Assembly: GCA_947172415.1 (NCBI GenBank) | Contig: OX359191.1 | Span: 3,162,001 to 3,226,000 of the forward strand | Source of the DNA: Chondrosia reniformis | Lineage: Eukaryota > Porifera > Demospongiae > Chondrillida > Chondrillidae | DNA length: 64,000 nt | Reading direction: 5' to 3' | In this document: positions 11,658 to 25,414 of the stretch, one piece after another | How positions within the stretch are numbered: position 1 is the first letter of the stretch | Layout of the letters: each line of letters opens with the position of its first letter | Translations under genes and position numbers: made by a program | The notes under the pieces: generated by a model | Databases searched by the model: none | The model's input: the letters and a program-made list of their open reading frames with translations, nothing else | What the model was told of the DNA's origin: nothing

Positions 11658-11716
11658 CTCCACTGGGTCAGACAGCCGTTTCTGGGAATTCCACCCTTCA
11701 TCAGTGATCCTGGGAG
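11658..11716 (-). ncRNA. Hammerhead ribozyme in PLE 3' UTR
   Basis: On the minus strand CTGATGA lies at 11704-11698 and GAAA at 11682-11679. Between them GGG (11696-11694) pairs with CCC (11686-11684) as stem II, with an A opposite an A next to the core. Stem III is A-C (11679-11678) with G-T (11673-11672) closed by a GGCT tetraloop. The cleavage triplet is GTC, cut after 11671. Stem I pairs TCA/TGA and GG/CC next to the core, with one A-C mismatch, then CTCC/GGAG beyond an internal loop. Order, spacing and GUC site match a type-I hammerhead. PLEs of many animals are known to carry hammerheads with short stem III, so the location is right. In-vivo cleavage is inference. Confidence 0.75.
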
Positions 11717-11965
11717 TCTTTGTCTTTTTCTTTATCTTGATCTTCTGTGAATCCTTGGCTCTCTATGCTAAATCTAGGGGCCTTATATACACTATTTTGG
11801 CGCCAAAAGTTAAATAAGGTGTTAACGAAGACACATGATGAAATTTAATTTTATGAAAGGAATGTATGTCCAATTAACTTTTATGAATTAATTATAAATC
11901 TATTAGTAAACTTGTTTGTACAGGTAAAACAGGCTCAGCATAACTATAGACACAAGTACGACATA

Positions 11966-13819
11966 TTACGTAAGTCTACCCTTAGATCTTCTAGTAGTAA
12001 CATTTCTTTGGAGGTGGGGTAACACAATATGGGGTAACACAGGACAGTCCTTGAGCATACTAGCTACTTTTTGCTTATACTTGATTCTAACTAGAGGCTG
12101 CCGGGATAGGAAGGTTTTAAAGGTTGATTTTAGCTTAAAGTATTTGTAACCCTGCTTAATAAGCCTACTGCATAACTGCAAACTTTTAGCCTGAAAACTG
12201 GAGAAGTCACTACATATTCTGGAATACCTAATTAGTTGTGAAAATAAAGACACCATAGGCTGGGGTATTAGGAATATTACTATCTAAATGGGGTAAATTT
12301 ACTATATCAAAGTTAAAGTCCTCTCGCTTATCATATACTTTAGTGATAAATTGATTGTTAGTAATGGTTATATCTAAGTCTACAAAGGGGGATTTTTTAG
12401 GGCTGGTATTTGTCTTTTTAAGAATAAGTTCTTTGGGGTAAATATCACTAATTGACAGTTCAAAATCCTTATTGTTAATACATAAAAGGTCATCAATATA
12501 CCTATAAGTATTGGAAAATTTAATAGCTAGGGTGATGTTATCCTTAAGTAGTCCTTTCATAAACTCATACTCATAGGCAAACAGAAAATGATTAGCAACT
12601 ACAGGGGCACAGTCAGTACCCATAAGGACACCTACACATTGCTTAAATACAGAACCGTCTACACATACATAAATGTTGTCAATAAGGTAATTAAAGAGCT
12701 CTACTAAATGAACAGCTGTGACTGCTTTATTGGAGACATTGTTAGACCAATAGGCTTTATCCTGACAGACTTCTATATATTGGGACTTCCTACAGGTATA
12801 GGCACTATGAATAAGGTTAGTAATCTTATCTTTAAGTAGGTTATGGGGGATCGCTGTATATAATGTAGAAAAATCAAAACTAGCTAGCTGGGTTTTTCTA
12901 GTGGGTATAGACCTAAGACTATCTAAGACTTCTAGTGAGTTTTCTACTATCCAAAAGGCATTAACACCAGTATTCCTATATATACCTAGGCAGTATTCTC
13001 TAAAATGTTTGAGAATTAGTCTGAGTGCTGAATTTAGAAATCTAGAAAGGGGTTTGGTAGTACATTTGTGAGAAGCAGCCATGAATCTATAGGCATCCAG
13101 TAAAAAGAGGTAAGGTTACACCAGTCTGGTTTAGGTTCTAAGTTCTCTAGTTGTAAGAAATCTATGTGTTTCCTAATTCACTGTTGTGGTTCTACTGTAC
13201 ATTTAGCATAAGTGGAGGTACTGCCTAGTTCTTCATTAATAATTTGTCTATAGTAGGACTTACATATAAAAATTATATTATTAGAGGCCTTATCGGCAGG
13301 GGCTATAACATACTTATCATGTAGGTCTGCTAAGAATTTCTTAATTTTAGGACAAGTAAGGGTCTTCTTGGCTACTGAGGATTTGGTATACGATTTAGAC
13401 AGCTTAGAGATCCTATCATTAATTTTCTTAAGTACAGTATTTTCCCACTCACTAAATACAGAAATAGATACATTTTCTCTACGGGCCCAGGTAATCTTAT
13501 ATTTTCTAAGATCTTCCTTACACATTTTTAAAGCAGTTACCCAATTAAAGTTATTAGGTTCTCTAAATTTTGGTCCTTTCTTAAGAAGTTTTCTAAGTTT
13601 TGGGTTACTAACAATACGTAGGTCACCTGTTAAAACATGGCCTAGGGGCTTGTAAATGAAGGGGGACTGGTGACACTCACATGGTTCTGGTTTTCTAAAG
13701 ACATCTGACTTAGAGGCTTGTGAAAAGTTAAAGATTTGAGGTCCTATTGGTTGGGTATACTTATATACTACACATGGGGGCTCTTTGTTTTGTATAAAGG
13801 GTGGGACAGTTTCTAACAC
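11966..13819 (-). pseudogene. PLE reverse transcriptase pseudogene
   Basis: Read 13819 to 11966. The first frame (213 codons) has PCECH (a C-x-C-H cluster), GHVLTGDLRIV, KKGPKFREP and VIAPADKASNN, the conserved N-terminal part of PLE proteins. It ends at a TGA (13178-13180), after which the same frame stays open to about 13090. A frameshift then leads into a 284-codon frame with AASHKCTTKPLS, FDFSTLYTAIPH (residues 69-80, motif A), GVLMGTDCAP (151-160, motif B) and YRYIDDLL (193-200, catalytic YIDD). A further frameshift near 12240 leads into 12256-11966, which holds SQLIRYSRICSDF and the C-terminus. Total recognisable protein is about 600 residues. At least two frameshifts and one stop make it non-functional, though the RT active-site residues survive. 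Confidence 0.85.
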
Positions 13820-13885
13820 TAACTTTTGGTTTAAGATACCTCAGAGGCCTATTTTTTCTACACCTTTATTATGAAACACGATTTT

Positions 13886-16800
13886 ATATACTATTTGTAT
13901 GTTCTAGTTGTATTTACTAGTTACTGGTTTTATGTACTAATTGTGTGTACTAGTTATATGTTCTAGTTATATGAGTACGTACTGGTTATATGTACTAGTT
14001 GTGTGTAAAATTTGGATGTAGTTGTTGTATGTACACTAGCTGTAATTTATTAGTTGTATGTCCTAGTAACTATCTGTATGTCCTAATTTTATGGAGTTAT
14101 ATGGACTCGTTGTATGTACTAGTTGTGTGCAATTGTTTTATGTACTAGTCATATTTACTATTTGTAGTTAACAGTTGTATGTACAAGTTTAATGTACTAG
14201 TTGTGTGCACTAGTTGTATATATGTACTAGTTACTGATTGTATGTACTAGCTGAAAGTAGTCTAGTTGTATATACTAGAAATATCTACTAGTTATATGTG
14301 TATGTACCGGTCATATGTGCAAGTTGTTAGTACTAGTTATATTTACTAGTCGTAGTACTAGTTGTATGAACTGGTTTTATGTACTAGTTGTATATACTAG
14401 TTATATTAACTAGTTACTAGTTCTATGTACTAGTTATATGTTCTAGTTGTATTTACTAGGTACTAGTTCTATGTACTAATTGTGTGTACTAGTTATATGT
14501 TCTAGTTATATGAGTATGTACTGGTTATATGTACTAGTTGTGTGTAAAATTTGGATGTAGTTGTTGTATGTACACTAGCTGTATGTACAAGTTGTAATTA
14601 GTAGTTACTAGTGGTATGTTCTAGTTGTATGTACTAGGACTAGTTATATTAACTAGTTGGAGGTTTTAGTTGCATGTACTCAATTGTAAGTAGTAATTGC
14701 ATATTCTAATTGTATGTATTAATTCAATGTACTAGTTATGTGCTAGTTGTATGTTCCAGTTATATGTACTAATTGTATTGACTAGTTATGTACTAGTTAT
14801 AGGTACAAGTTGTTGGTATTTATTATATGTACTAGTTGTATGTACTAGTTACTAGTTGTATGTACTAATTTTATGTTGTAGTTGTATGAACTAGTTGTAT
14901 GTACTAGTGGTATGTACTAATTCTATTTAATAGATATGTACTAGTTAGAGGTTCTAGTTGCATGTACAAGTTATATATACTAGTTGTATGTACTTGTTGT
15001 ACGTACTAGTTTTTTGAAGTAGTTGTATGTATTAGATGTATGTAGTAGTTGTATGTACCAGTTGTATGAACTAGTTGTATGTATTAGTTATATTTAATAG
15101 TTGTATGTACTAGTAACTATCTGCATTTCCTAGTTGTATAGAGTTATATGTATGTGTTGTATGTATTAGTTGTGTTCACTAGTTGTATGTACTAGTTTCT
15201 TGTTGTATCTACAAGCTGGATGTAGTCTACTTGTATTTACTAGTAATATGTACTAGTTATATGTGGATGTACTGGCTTATATGTACAAGTTGCTTGTACT
15301 AGTTATATGTACTAGTTGTATGTACTAGTTTTACGTACTAGTTGTATGTACTAATTTTATGTAATAGTTATGTACTAGTTGTAGGTACTAGTTGTATGTG
15401 CTAGTTCAATATACTAGTTGTATATACTAGATACTAGTTGTATGTACTTGTTGTATGTACTAGTTTTATAAAGTAGTTGCATGTATTAGTTGTATTGAGT
15501 AGTTGTATGTTCTAGTTGTATGTAATGGATACTAGTTGTATGTACTGGTTGTATGTACTACTTTTATGGAGTAGTTGCATGTAGTAGTGTACTAGTTGCA
15601 TGTTCTAATTGTATGTATTAATGGCATGTACTAGTTATGTGCTGGTTGTATGTTCCAGTTGTATGTACTAATTTTATTGACTAGTTATGTACTAGTTATA
15701 GGTACTTGTTGTTTATATTTGTTTTATGTATTAGTAGGATGTTCTAGTTTTATGTAATGTTTACATGTACAAGTTTAATGTACTATATAGGTGTGTGTAT
15801 TAGTTGTATGTACTAGTTGTTTGTACTAGTTATATGAACTAGTTATATGTGTATGCACTGGTTATATGTATTAGTTGAATGTACTAGTTGTATTAACTAG
15901 TAGTATGTACTAGTTTTATGTACTAATTATATGTATTAGTTATATGTGTATGTGCAGGTTATATGTACTAGTTGTATGTACTAGTTATATATACTAGTTG
16001 TACACACTAGTTAGATGGACTGGTTATATATATTAGTTTTATATATTAGTTGTAGTACTGGTTTATTGTACTAGTTGTATTTACTAGTGTTATGTACTAG
16101 TTGGATGTAGTAGTTGTATGTACTGGTTGTATGTAGTAGTTGTGTGTAATTGTTGTATGTTCTAGTTATATTTACTAGTTTGAGATTACATTTGTTTGTA
16201 CTCAATTGTAAATAGTAGTTGCATGTTCTAATTGTATGAACTAATTGTATGGACTAGTTATGTACTAGTTGTATGTACTAGTTGTATGTACTAGTGGTAT
16301 GTATTTGTTATATGGACTAGTTGTATGTACTAGTTATATGTACTAGTAGTATGTTCTAGTTTTCAGTACTGTTTATATGTACTAGTTATATGTGTATGTA
16401 CTAGTTACATGTAGTAATTGTATGTATTAATTGTATGTACTAGTTATGTGCTATTTGTATGTTTCAGTTGTATGTACTAATTGTATGGACAAGTTATATA
16501 TTAGTTGTAGGTACTAGTTGTATATACTAACTTTATGTTCTTGTTATATGTACTAGTTGTATGTACAAGAAGTATGTTCCAGTTTTATGTACTATTTCTA
16601 TCTATTTCTTATATGTGTATGTGCTGGTTATATGTACTAGTTGCATGTTATAATTATATGTACTGGTAATATATACTAGTTCTATGTACTAGTTCTAGTA
16701 CTGGTTATATGTACTAGTTTTGTGTACTAGTTGAATGTACTTGTTGTATGTAGTAGTTGTATGTACTAGTTATATATATATATATTAGTTGTATGTACTA

Positions 16801-18965
16801 GTTGTATGTACTAGTTGTATATACTAGTAAGCAGTTTTATGTACTAGTTGTATATAATAACTAAAGTTGTATATAATAGTTGTATGTTCCAGTTATATTT
16901 TCTAGTTGGAGGTTAAAGTTGAATGTACTCAATTGTAAGTAGTAGTTGGATGTTCTAATTGTATGTACTAATTTTATGTACAAGTTATGTTCTTGTTATA
17001 TGTAGATTGTGTATTAGTTATAGGTACTAATTGCAAGTACTAGTTGTATGTACTAGTTGTATGGACTAGTACTAGTTATATTTACCAGTTGTAGGTACAA
17101 GTTGCATGGACTAGTTTTATTTACTAGACATACTTCTATTTAGTAGTTGTAGGTACTAGCTGTATGTAAAAGTTGTATGTAATAGTTGTATGTACTAATT
17201 GTTAGTTCTATTTGTATATACTAGTTGTATGTACCAGTTATATACCAGTTGTATGTATAAGTTGTATGTATATACTAGTTATAAATAATAGCTATGCACT
17301 AGTTGTATATACAGGTTGTACGTTCTAGTATTATGTACTCGTTCTATGAACTAGTTATATGTACTATTTTATAGTTGTATGTATTAGTTGTATGTAGTTA
17401 TTGTATGAACTATTTGTATGTACTATTTATATGTGCCAGTTATATGTGTATTTACTGGTAATATGTTTGTGTACTAGTTATATGTGCTAGTTGTGTGCAC
17501 TAGCTGTATGTACTAGTTGTATGTACTATTCATAATAACTAGGTATATGTGTATTTATTAGTTATATGTAGTAGATGTATGTACTAGTTATACGTCCTAG
17601 TTGTTTGTCCTAGTTGTATGTACTAGTTGTACGTACGCAATACTATTTGTATGTACTAGTCGAATGTAGTTGTTATTTGTACTAGTTGAATGTATAAGTA
17701 GTGGGTAATTGTTGTATGTACTAGTTATATGTACTGGTTTTATATACTAGTTGTATGTACTAGTTGTGTGTACTAGTTATACGTACTATTGCCAAATTGT
17801 ATGTACTAGTTGTATGTACTAGATGTTTGAACTAATTTTAGGTTGTAGTACAAGTTATACTAGGTACTAGGAATGATCTAGTTCTATGAACTACTTGTTT
17901 GTTTGTGTGAACTAGTTTTCTGTACTAGTGGTAAGTACTATATTTATGTACTAATTATATGTGTATGTACTGGTCATATGTACTAGTTTTATGTACTAGT
18001 TGTATATACCAGTTTTGTGTAATTGTTGTATGTACTAGTTGTATGTACTATTTATATGTACTAGTTATATGTACTAGTTGTATGTACTACATGTATGTAC
18101 TCATTACATTTGTATGTACTGGGTGTATGTACTAGTTGTTTGTACTAGTTATATATACTAGTTGTACGTACCATTTATATGTACTATATATATATGTATG
18201 TACTAGGTATATGTACTACTTCTATGTGCTAGTCACATGTACTAGTTATATGTACTAGTTACTAGTTGTATAAAGTAGTTGTATCTATTAATTTTATGTA
18301 CTAGTTGCATGTACTACTTGTATGTATATACCAGTTGTATGTACTAGTTATATGTACTAATTTTATGTATATACTAATTGTATCTACTAGTTTCTAGTTG
18401 TATTTACTACGTTTATGTGCTAGTTGTATGTACTATGTGGATGCACAATTTATTTGAACTAGTTATATTTTTATGTAATAGTTATATGTAGTAGATGTTT
18501 GTACTAGTTATATGTACTAGTTGAAAGTACTAGTTGTTTGTACTAGTTGTATGTACTAGAACTAGCTTAATTTACTAGTTTTAGGTACTAGTTGTATGTA
18601 TTAGATGTATGTAGTAGTTGCATGTGCTAATTGTGTGTACAAGTTCTGTGTACTAGTTGTATATATATACTAGTTGTATGTACTAGCTATGTACTAGTTG
18701 TATGTTCTAGTTGTATGTACTAGATACTAGTTGTATGTACTAGTTGTAGGTACTAGTTGTATGTACTAGATGTATTTACTGCTTACATTTACTAGGTATA
18801 CGTGTGTGTACTAGTTATATGTAGAAGTTTTATCTACTAGTTATATGTCCTTGTTGTATGTACTAGTCACATGTACTAATTATATTTACTAGTTACTAAT
18901 TTATGAACTAGTTGTACCTACGAATTTTATGTACTACTTGTATATACTAGATGTATGCACTAGTT
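13886..18965. repeat. 13-bp satellite array, B orientation
   Basis: A 5.1-kb array of ACTAGTTGTATGT-type monomers. A phrase near 13,920-14,020 is repeated about 540 bases later (14,455-14,570), so block duplication acts above the monomer. The phrase CAATACTATTTGTATGTACTAG near 17,637 is the first of many copies in the window. No genes. Confidence 0.95.
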
Positions 18966-20640
18966 GTATATAAATACCAGTTTTATACAACTAGTAAATA
19001 TAAATAGAACTAGTTCATAAAACTAGTGCATACAACTAGTACATGCAATCAGTACATAAAACTAATACATCCTAATAGTACACACAAATAGTACATACAA
19101 CTAGTACATACAACTAGTACATTCAACTAGAACATACAACTAGTACAAACAACTAGGACATATAACTAGTACATACACCTACTACATACAACTAGTACAT
19201 ACACATATAGCTAGTAATTATAAATAGTACATGCAACTAGTTCACTCAACTAGTAACTAGTACATATAACTAGTACATGCGAATATTACATACAACTAGT
19301 ACATACAAGTAGAACATACAATAACTTCATAAAACAAGTATACAGCTAGCACAAACAACTAGTGCATACATCTTGTACATACAACAGGCTCATTTCTAGT
19401 ACATACAACTAGTACATACAACTAGTACATGCAACTAGTACCTACAATTATTACTAATTACAACTACCACATACAAGTTGTACAAACAAGTAGCACCAAC
19501 AACTATTTAATATAACTATATAGTATTAGTACATACAACAAGTAGATACAATTAGCACATACAACCAGGACATACAGCTAGTACATACAAATAGTACATA
19601 TACCTAGTACATAAACATATAAATAATACATATAAATAGTACATACAAGTAGTACATACAATTAGTATCTAGTACATACAACTAGCCCCTCCCTAGTACC
19701 TAATATAACTAGGACTTGAACCTACAACTAGTACATACAATTAGTACAAAAACTAGTTCAAACAAACAAACAAGTAGTATATAGAACGAGTTCCTTCCTA
19801 GTTCCTAGTATAACTTGTACCAGAAGCTACAACTAGTTCAAAAAACTGGTACATACAACTAGTACATACAACTAGTACATACAACTAATATAAAGCTAGT
19901 ACATACAACTAGTATAAACATACAACTAGTACACAGAATGTGTACATACAATTAGGACATACAACTAGTACCTTCAACTAGTACATATAACAAGTACACA
20001 CACCTTACTACATATAACTAATACCTAAACATATAACTAGTATATATGAATAGTACATACACATACTGCACACAACTAGAAACTAGTACATACAACTAGT
20101 GTATATATACAACTAGTACATACAACTAGTACATACAAGGTACAACTAGATCATAAATTTGTAAATAGTAAATATAATTAGTGCATGCGACTAGTACATA
20201 CAGCTAGTACATACAATTAGAATCTAGTACATACAACTAGCCCCTCCCTAGTACCTAGGACTTGAACCTAAAACTAGTACATACAACTGGTACATACAAT
20301 TAGTACATACAATTAGTAGATAAAACTAGTTCAAACAAAGAAACAAGTAGTATAGAGAACAAGTTCCTTCCTAGTTCCTAGTATAACTTGTACCAGAACC
20401 TACAACTAGTTCAAAACACTAGTACATACAACTAGTACATACAACTAGGTACATACAACCAGTATCAACATACAACTGGTACACAGAACGTGTATATACA
20501 ATTAGGACAAACAACTTGTACTTTCAACTAGTACATATAACAAGTACACACACCTACTACATATAACAAATACACACACCTACTACATATAACTAGAAAC
20601 TAGTACATACAACTAGTATATATATAAAACTAGTACATTT
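18966..20640. repeat. Inverted satellite block, A orientation, internally duplicated
   Basis: The satellite flips to ACATACAACTAGT here for about 1.67 kb and flips back at about 20,640. Inside it a ~555-bp segment is tandemly duplicated. The phrase CTAGCCCCTCCCTAGTACC occurs at about 19,684 and 20,239, followed in both by CAAGTAGTATA and TTCCTTCCTAGTTCCTAG. No transposon is visible at either flip point, so these are bare inversion junctions. Confidence 0.85.
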
Positions 20641-22344
20641 AACCAGTATATGTATTATCTATAATTACTAGGTATATGTTTATTTACTAGTTATATGTAG
20701 TTGGTGTATGTACTAGATATATATCCTAGTTTTTTGTCCTAGTTGTATGGACTAATTGAATGTACTAATTGTGAATACTAGTTGTATGAACTAGTTGTAT
20801 GTACTAGTTTCATGTACTGGTTATATATATGTACTAGTTAATAGTTGTGTGAACTACTTGTATGACCTAATTGTAAATACTAGCTGTATGAACTAGTTGT
20901 TTGTATATAATAGTTGTATGAACTAGTTAAACGTACTAGCTTTATGTACATATTAGTTGTATGTACTGGTTTCTAGTTGTATATACTAGTTTCTAGTTGC
21001 ATGTACTAGTTTTATGTACTAGTTATATATACTCTATGGATGCACTATTCATATGTACTAGTTATATATTTATGTACTAATTATATGTAGTAGGTGTTTA
21101 CTAGTTATAAGTCCTAGTTTTATGTACTCGTTCTATGTACTAGTAGTTGTATGAACTACTTGTATGTACTATGTTTATGTACTATTTATACGTACTAGTT
21201 ATATTTTTATGTATTAGTTATATGTGGTAGATGTGTGCACTAGTTATATGTACTAATTGCAAGTACTAGTTGTATGTACTAGTTGTATGGACTAGTACTA
21301 GGTATATTTACTAGTTGTAGATACTAGTTGTATGTACTAGTTGTATGTATATACTAGTTGTATGTACTAGCTATGTACTGGTTGTATGTTCTAGTCGTAT
21401 GTACTAGTTGTATGTACAAATGGTAGGTTCTCTTACTAGTTATACCAGGTGCTAGGAAGGTACTAGTTGTATGTAGAAGATGCTAATTTTATGTACTACT
21501 TTTATGTTCTAGTTGTATGTTCTATTTATAATTACAAGGTATGTGTATTTACTAGTTATATGTAGTAGGTGTATGTGCTAGTTGCATGTACTAGTTGTAT
21601 GTAATAATTGTATGTACTAGTTGTATTCACTGGTTTTATGTACTAGTCTTAGTTATATTTAGTAGTTGTAGGTACTAGTTATGTACCTGTTGTATGTACT
21701 AGTTGTATGTATATACTAGTTATAAATAATAGCTATGCACTAGTTGTATATACAAGTTTTATGTTCTAGTATTATGTACTCGTTCTATTAACCAATTGTA
21801 TGTGCTAGTTTATAGTTGTATGTACTTGTTGTATGTACTAATTGTATGTACTATGCGTATGTACTATTTTTAAGTGCCAGTTATATATGTATTTACTGGT
21901 TATATGTTTGTTTACTAGTTATATGTAATAGTTGTATGCACCAGCTGTATGTACTAGTTGTATGTACTATTCATAATAACTAGGTATATGTGTATTTACT
22001 AGTTAAATGTAGTAGATGTATGTACTAGATATATGTCCTAGTTGTTTGTCCTAGTTGTATGGACTAGTTGAATGTACTAGTTGTATGTACTAATTGTATG
22101 TGCTAGGTGTGTGTACTATTTGGTATGTACAAGTTGTATGTACTATTTCTATGTACTAGTTATGTACCAGTTGTACGTAATAGTTGTATCTATATACTAG
22201 TTGTTAATATTGTTTGTACTAGTTGTATGTACCAGTTGTATGTATATACTAATTGTAAGTACTAGCTATGTTCTAGTTGTATGTATATAGTAGTTTGTTG
22301 TTTATGTAGTAGTTGTATATGCTAGTGTTATGTACTCACACTAT

Positions 22345-22434
22345 GAAAAATCTAGGAATTACCATTTTCCTACGTGCTATATGCCTATTCTGTAAAAAGA
22401 GCCTATAGGGGAACTAAACCTAAAGAGAGCTTTT
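22345..22434 (-). mobile_element. PLE 3'-end fragment
   Basis: About 90 bases nearly identical to 11518-11608, the 3' terminus of the larger PLE (shared core CCATTTTCCTAC and AGAGCCTATAGGGGAACTAA). It is oriented like the larger copy and lacks the ribozyme and ORF, so it is an extremely 5'-truncated insertion, or a piece copied by recombination. Confidence 0.75.
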
Positions 22435-25327
22435 GGTTACACTATGTACAAGTTGTATGTACTAGTTATGTACAAGTTGTATGTACAAGTTATGTACCAG
22501 TTGAACATACTAGTTGTATGTATATACTGGTTGTATGTAGTTGCTATGTACTAGTTGTATATACAAGTTGTATGTTCTAGTATTATGCACTCTATGAACT
22601 AGGTGTATGTACTATTTGATATGTACTAGTTGTATGTACTATTTCGATGTACTATTTATGTACCATTTGTATGTAATAGTTGTATCTATATACTAGTTGT
22701 TAATATTAGCTATGTACTAGATGTATATTCAAGTTGTATGTTCTATATAGTATTATGTACTAGTTCTATGAACTAGTAGTATTTACTAGTTTCTAGTTGT
22801 AAGTACTAGTTATATGTACTAGTTGTATGTACTATGTGTATGTACCATTTGTTGATTCTTGTACTAGTTATACTATGTACTAGGTAAATATTATTTGTAT
22901 GTACTAGATACTTGTTGCATGTACTCGTTGTATGAACTAGTTTTATGAATTAGTTGTGTGTACTCTTTATATGTACTAGTTATATGTACCAGTTATATCT
23001 ACTAGTTTTATGTACTAGTGGTATGTACTAGTTATATTTACTAGCTGTATGTACTATTTGTGTGTACTAATTGTATGCAATAATTGTATGTACTAGTTGT
23101 AGGTTCTAGTACTACTTAAACTAGGTACTAGGGAGGGAATATGTAGTTATATGTACTAGAAACTACTTGTATGTACTTGTTATATAAAGTAGTTATATGA
23201 CCTAGTTGTATATACCAGTTGTATGTCCTAGTTGTATGTACCAGTTGTTTGTCCTAGCTGATTGTACTATTTACTAGTTATTTGTACTAATTTTATCTAC
23301 TAATTGTATGTACAAGTTGCATGTACTAGTTGCATGGAAATGTTGTGCGTTCTAGTTCAATGTACTAGTTGTATGTACTCGTTACTAGTTGTTAGTAGTA
23401 GTTGTATGTACTAGTTTTATGTACTAGTTCCAGTTATATGTACTAGTTGTAGGTACTAGTTGTATTTATTAGTTGCAAGTACGATTCGTATGTCCTATTT
23501 ATATGTACTAGTTGTATGTACTAGTTAATAGTTGTATAGTCTAGTTGAATGTACTAGTTGTATGTACTATTTGTATATACTAATTGAATGTACAAATTGT
23601 ATATACTAGGTGTATGTAGTAGTTGTATGTTCTAATTTTTTGAACTAGTTCTATGTACTAATTGTATGTACTAGTTATATGAATTAGTTTTAAGTCCTAG
23701 TTCTGGGCACCAGTTGTATGTACTAGTTTTATGTACAACTTTTATGTACTATTTGTATGTACTATTTGTATGTACTAGTCATATGAACTAGTAATATTAA
23801 CTAGCTGTAGGTACTATTTGTGTGTACTACTTGTATTCACTAGTTGTATGTACTAGTTGTATGTACTCAATACTATTTGTATGTACTAGTCGAATGTAGT
23901 AGTCATTTGTACTAGTTGAATGCATAAGTAGTGGGTTGTTGTATGTACTAGTTATATGTACTGGTTGTATGTACTATTTGTATGTACCAGTTGTATGTAT
24001 TAGATGTTTTAACTAGTTTTAAGTTCTAGTACAAGTTTTACTAGGTACTAGGAATGAACTAGTTCTAAGAACTACTTGTTTGTTTGTTTGAACTAGTTTT
24101 CTGTACTAGTTGTATGTACTATATTTATGTACTAATTATATGTGTAGGTGCTAGTCAAATGTAATAGTTATATGTACTAGTTATATGTACTAGTTGCAAG
24201 TACTAGTCGCATGTACTAGTAGTATATACTAATTGTAGGTTCTAGTCCTAATTATACTAGGGACAGGGAGGTACTAATTGTATATACTAGACATTAGTTG
24301 TATGTACTATTCATATGCACTAGTTGTATGTATATACTAGTTGTATATACTAGCCCTATACTAGTTGTAGGTTCTAGTTGTATGTACTATATACTAGTTG
24401 TATGTACTAGGTGTACGTACTAGGTGTATGTACCAGTTATATTTACTATTTGTATGAACTATTTATATCTGTGGTTACTAGTTATATGTACTAGTTGTAT
24501 GCGCTAGCTATATGTACTAGTTGTATGTACTATTTACATTTACTAGGTATACGTGTATGTACCAGATATATGTAGTAGGTGTATGTACTAGTTATATGTC
24601 ATAGTTGTATGTACTAGTTATATGTCATAGTTGTATGTGCTAGTTGTATGTACTAGTTGTATGTATATACCAGTTGTATGTACTAGTTAAATGTAATAGG
24701 TGTGTGAACTTGTTATATGTACTAGTTGAAAGTACTAGTTGTATATATGTGCCAATTGTATGTACACGTTCTGTGTACTAGTTGTATGTTTATACTAGTT
24801 GAATGTACTAGCTTTGAAATAGATGTATGTTCTAGTTGTATGTACTAGATACTAGTTGCATGTACTATTTGCATGTACTAGTTGTACGTCCTAGTTGTAT
24901 GTTCTAGTTGTATTTACTATCTGCATGTACTAGTTATATGTTTGTGTACTAGTTATATGTATTAGTTGTATGCACTAGCTGTATGTACTTGTTGAATGTA
25001 CTATTTATATTTTCTAGGTATATGTGTATGTACTCGTTCTATGAATTAGTTGTATGTACTAGTTTCTAGTTGTATATACTAGTTGTATGTAGTTTTTGTA
25101 TGTACTAGTACTATGTACTGGTACTAGTTATAATTACTAGATGTAGGTACTGGTTGTATGTAGTAGTTGGATGTAGTAGTTGTATGTACTATTTGTTAGT
25201 ACTAGTTGTATGAACCAGTTGTATGTATATACTAATTGTAAGTACTAGCTATGTTCTAGTTGTATGTATATACTAGTTTGTTGTATATGTAGTAGTTGTA
25301 TATGCTAGTTTTATGTACTCACACTAT

Positions 25328-25414
25328 GAAAAATCTAGGATACCATTTTCCTACGTGCTATATGCCTATTCTGTAAAAAGAGCCTATAGGGGAACTAAAC
25401 CTAAAGAGAGCTTT
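25328..25414 (-). mobile_element. PLE 3'-end fragment (duplicate)
   Basis: Second copy of the same PLE tail, 2,983 bases after the first. Satellite on both sides also matches, including the rare ATGTACTCACACTATG before it and TTGGTTACACTATGTAC after it. It therefore arose by segmental duplication rather than a second insertion. Confidence 0.75.

Larger units (their letters stand above)
11518..13885 (-). mobile_element. Penelope-like element, 5'-truncated, RT core
   Basis: A ~2.37-kb minus-strand insert. It carries the N-terminal extension, the RT core and the C-terminal end of a PLE protein, then a 440-base 3' UTR with a hammerhead ribozyme fold, then a 3' end shared with two short copies at 22345 and 25328. 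No GIY-YIG motif is found downstream of the RT. This fits PLEs that place the nuclease at the N-terminus (Naiad-type, permuted) and lost it here by 5' truncation, or an endonuclease-lacking PLE. The frames are broken, so the copy is dead. Confidence 0.8.

Noticed and set aside
22374..22580. ORFs read as YVQVVCTSYV-type repeats (also 25,313-25,510 and 48,857-49,039)
   Set aside because: They are simply the satellite and the PLE tail translated in a frame that lacks stops; composition follows the 13-bp unit.
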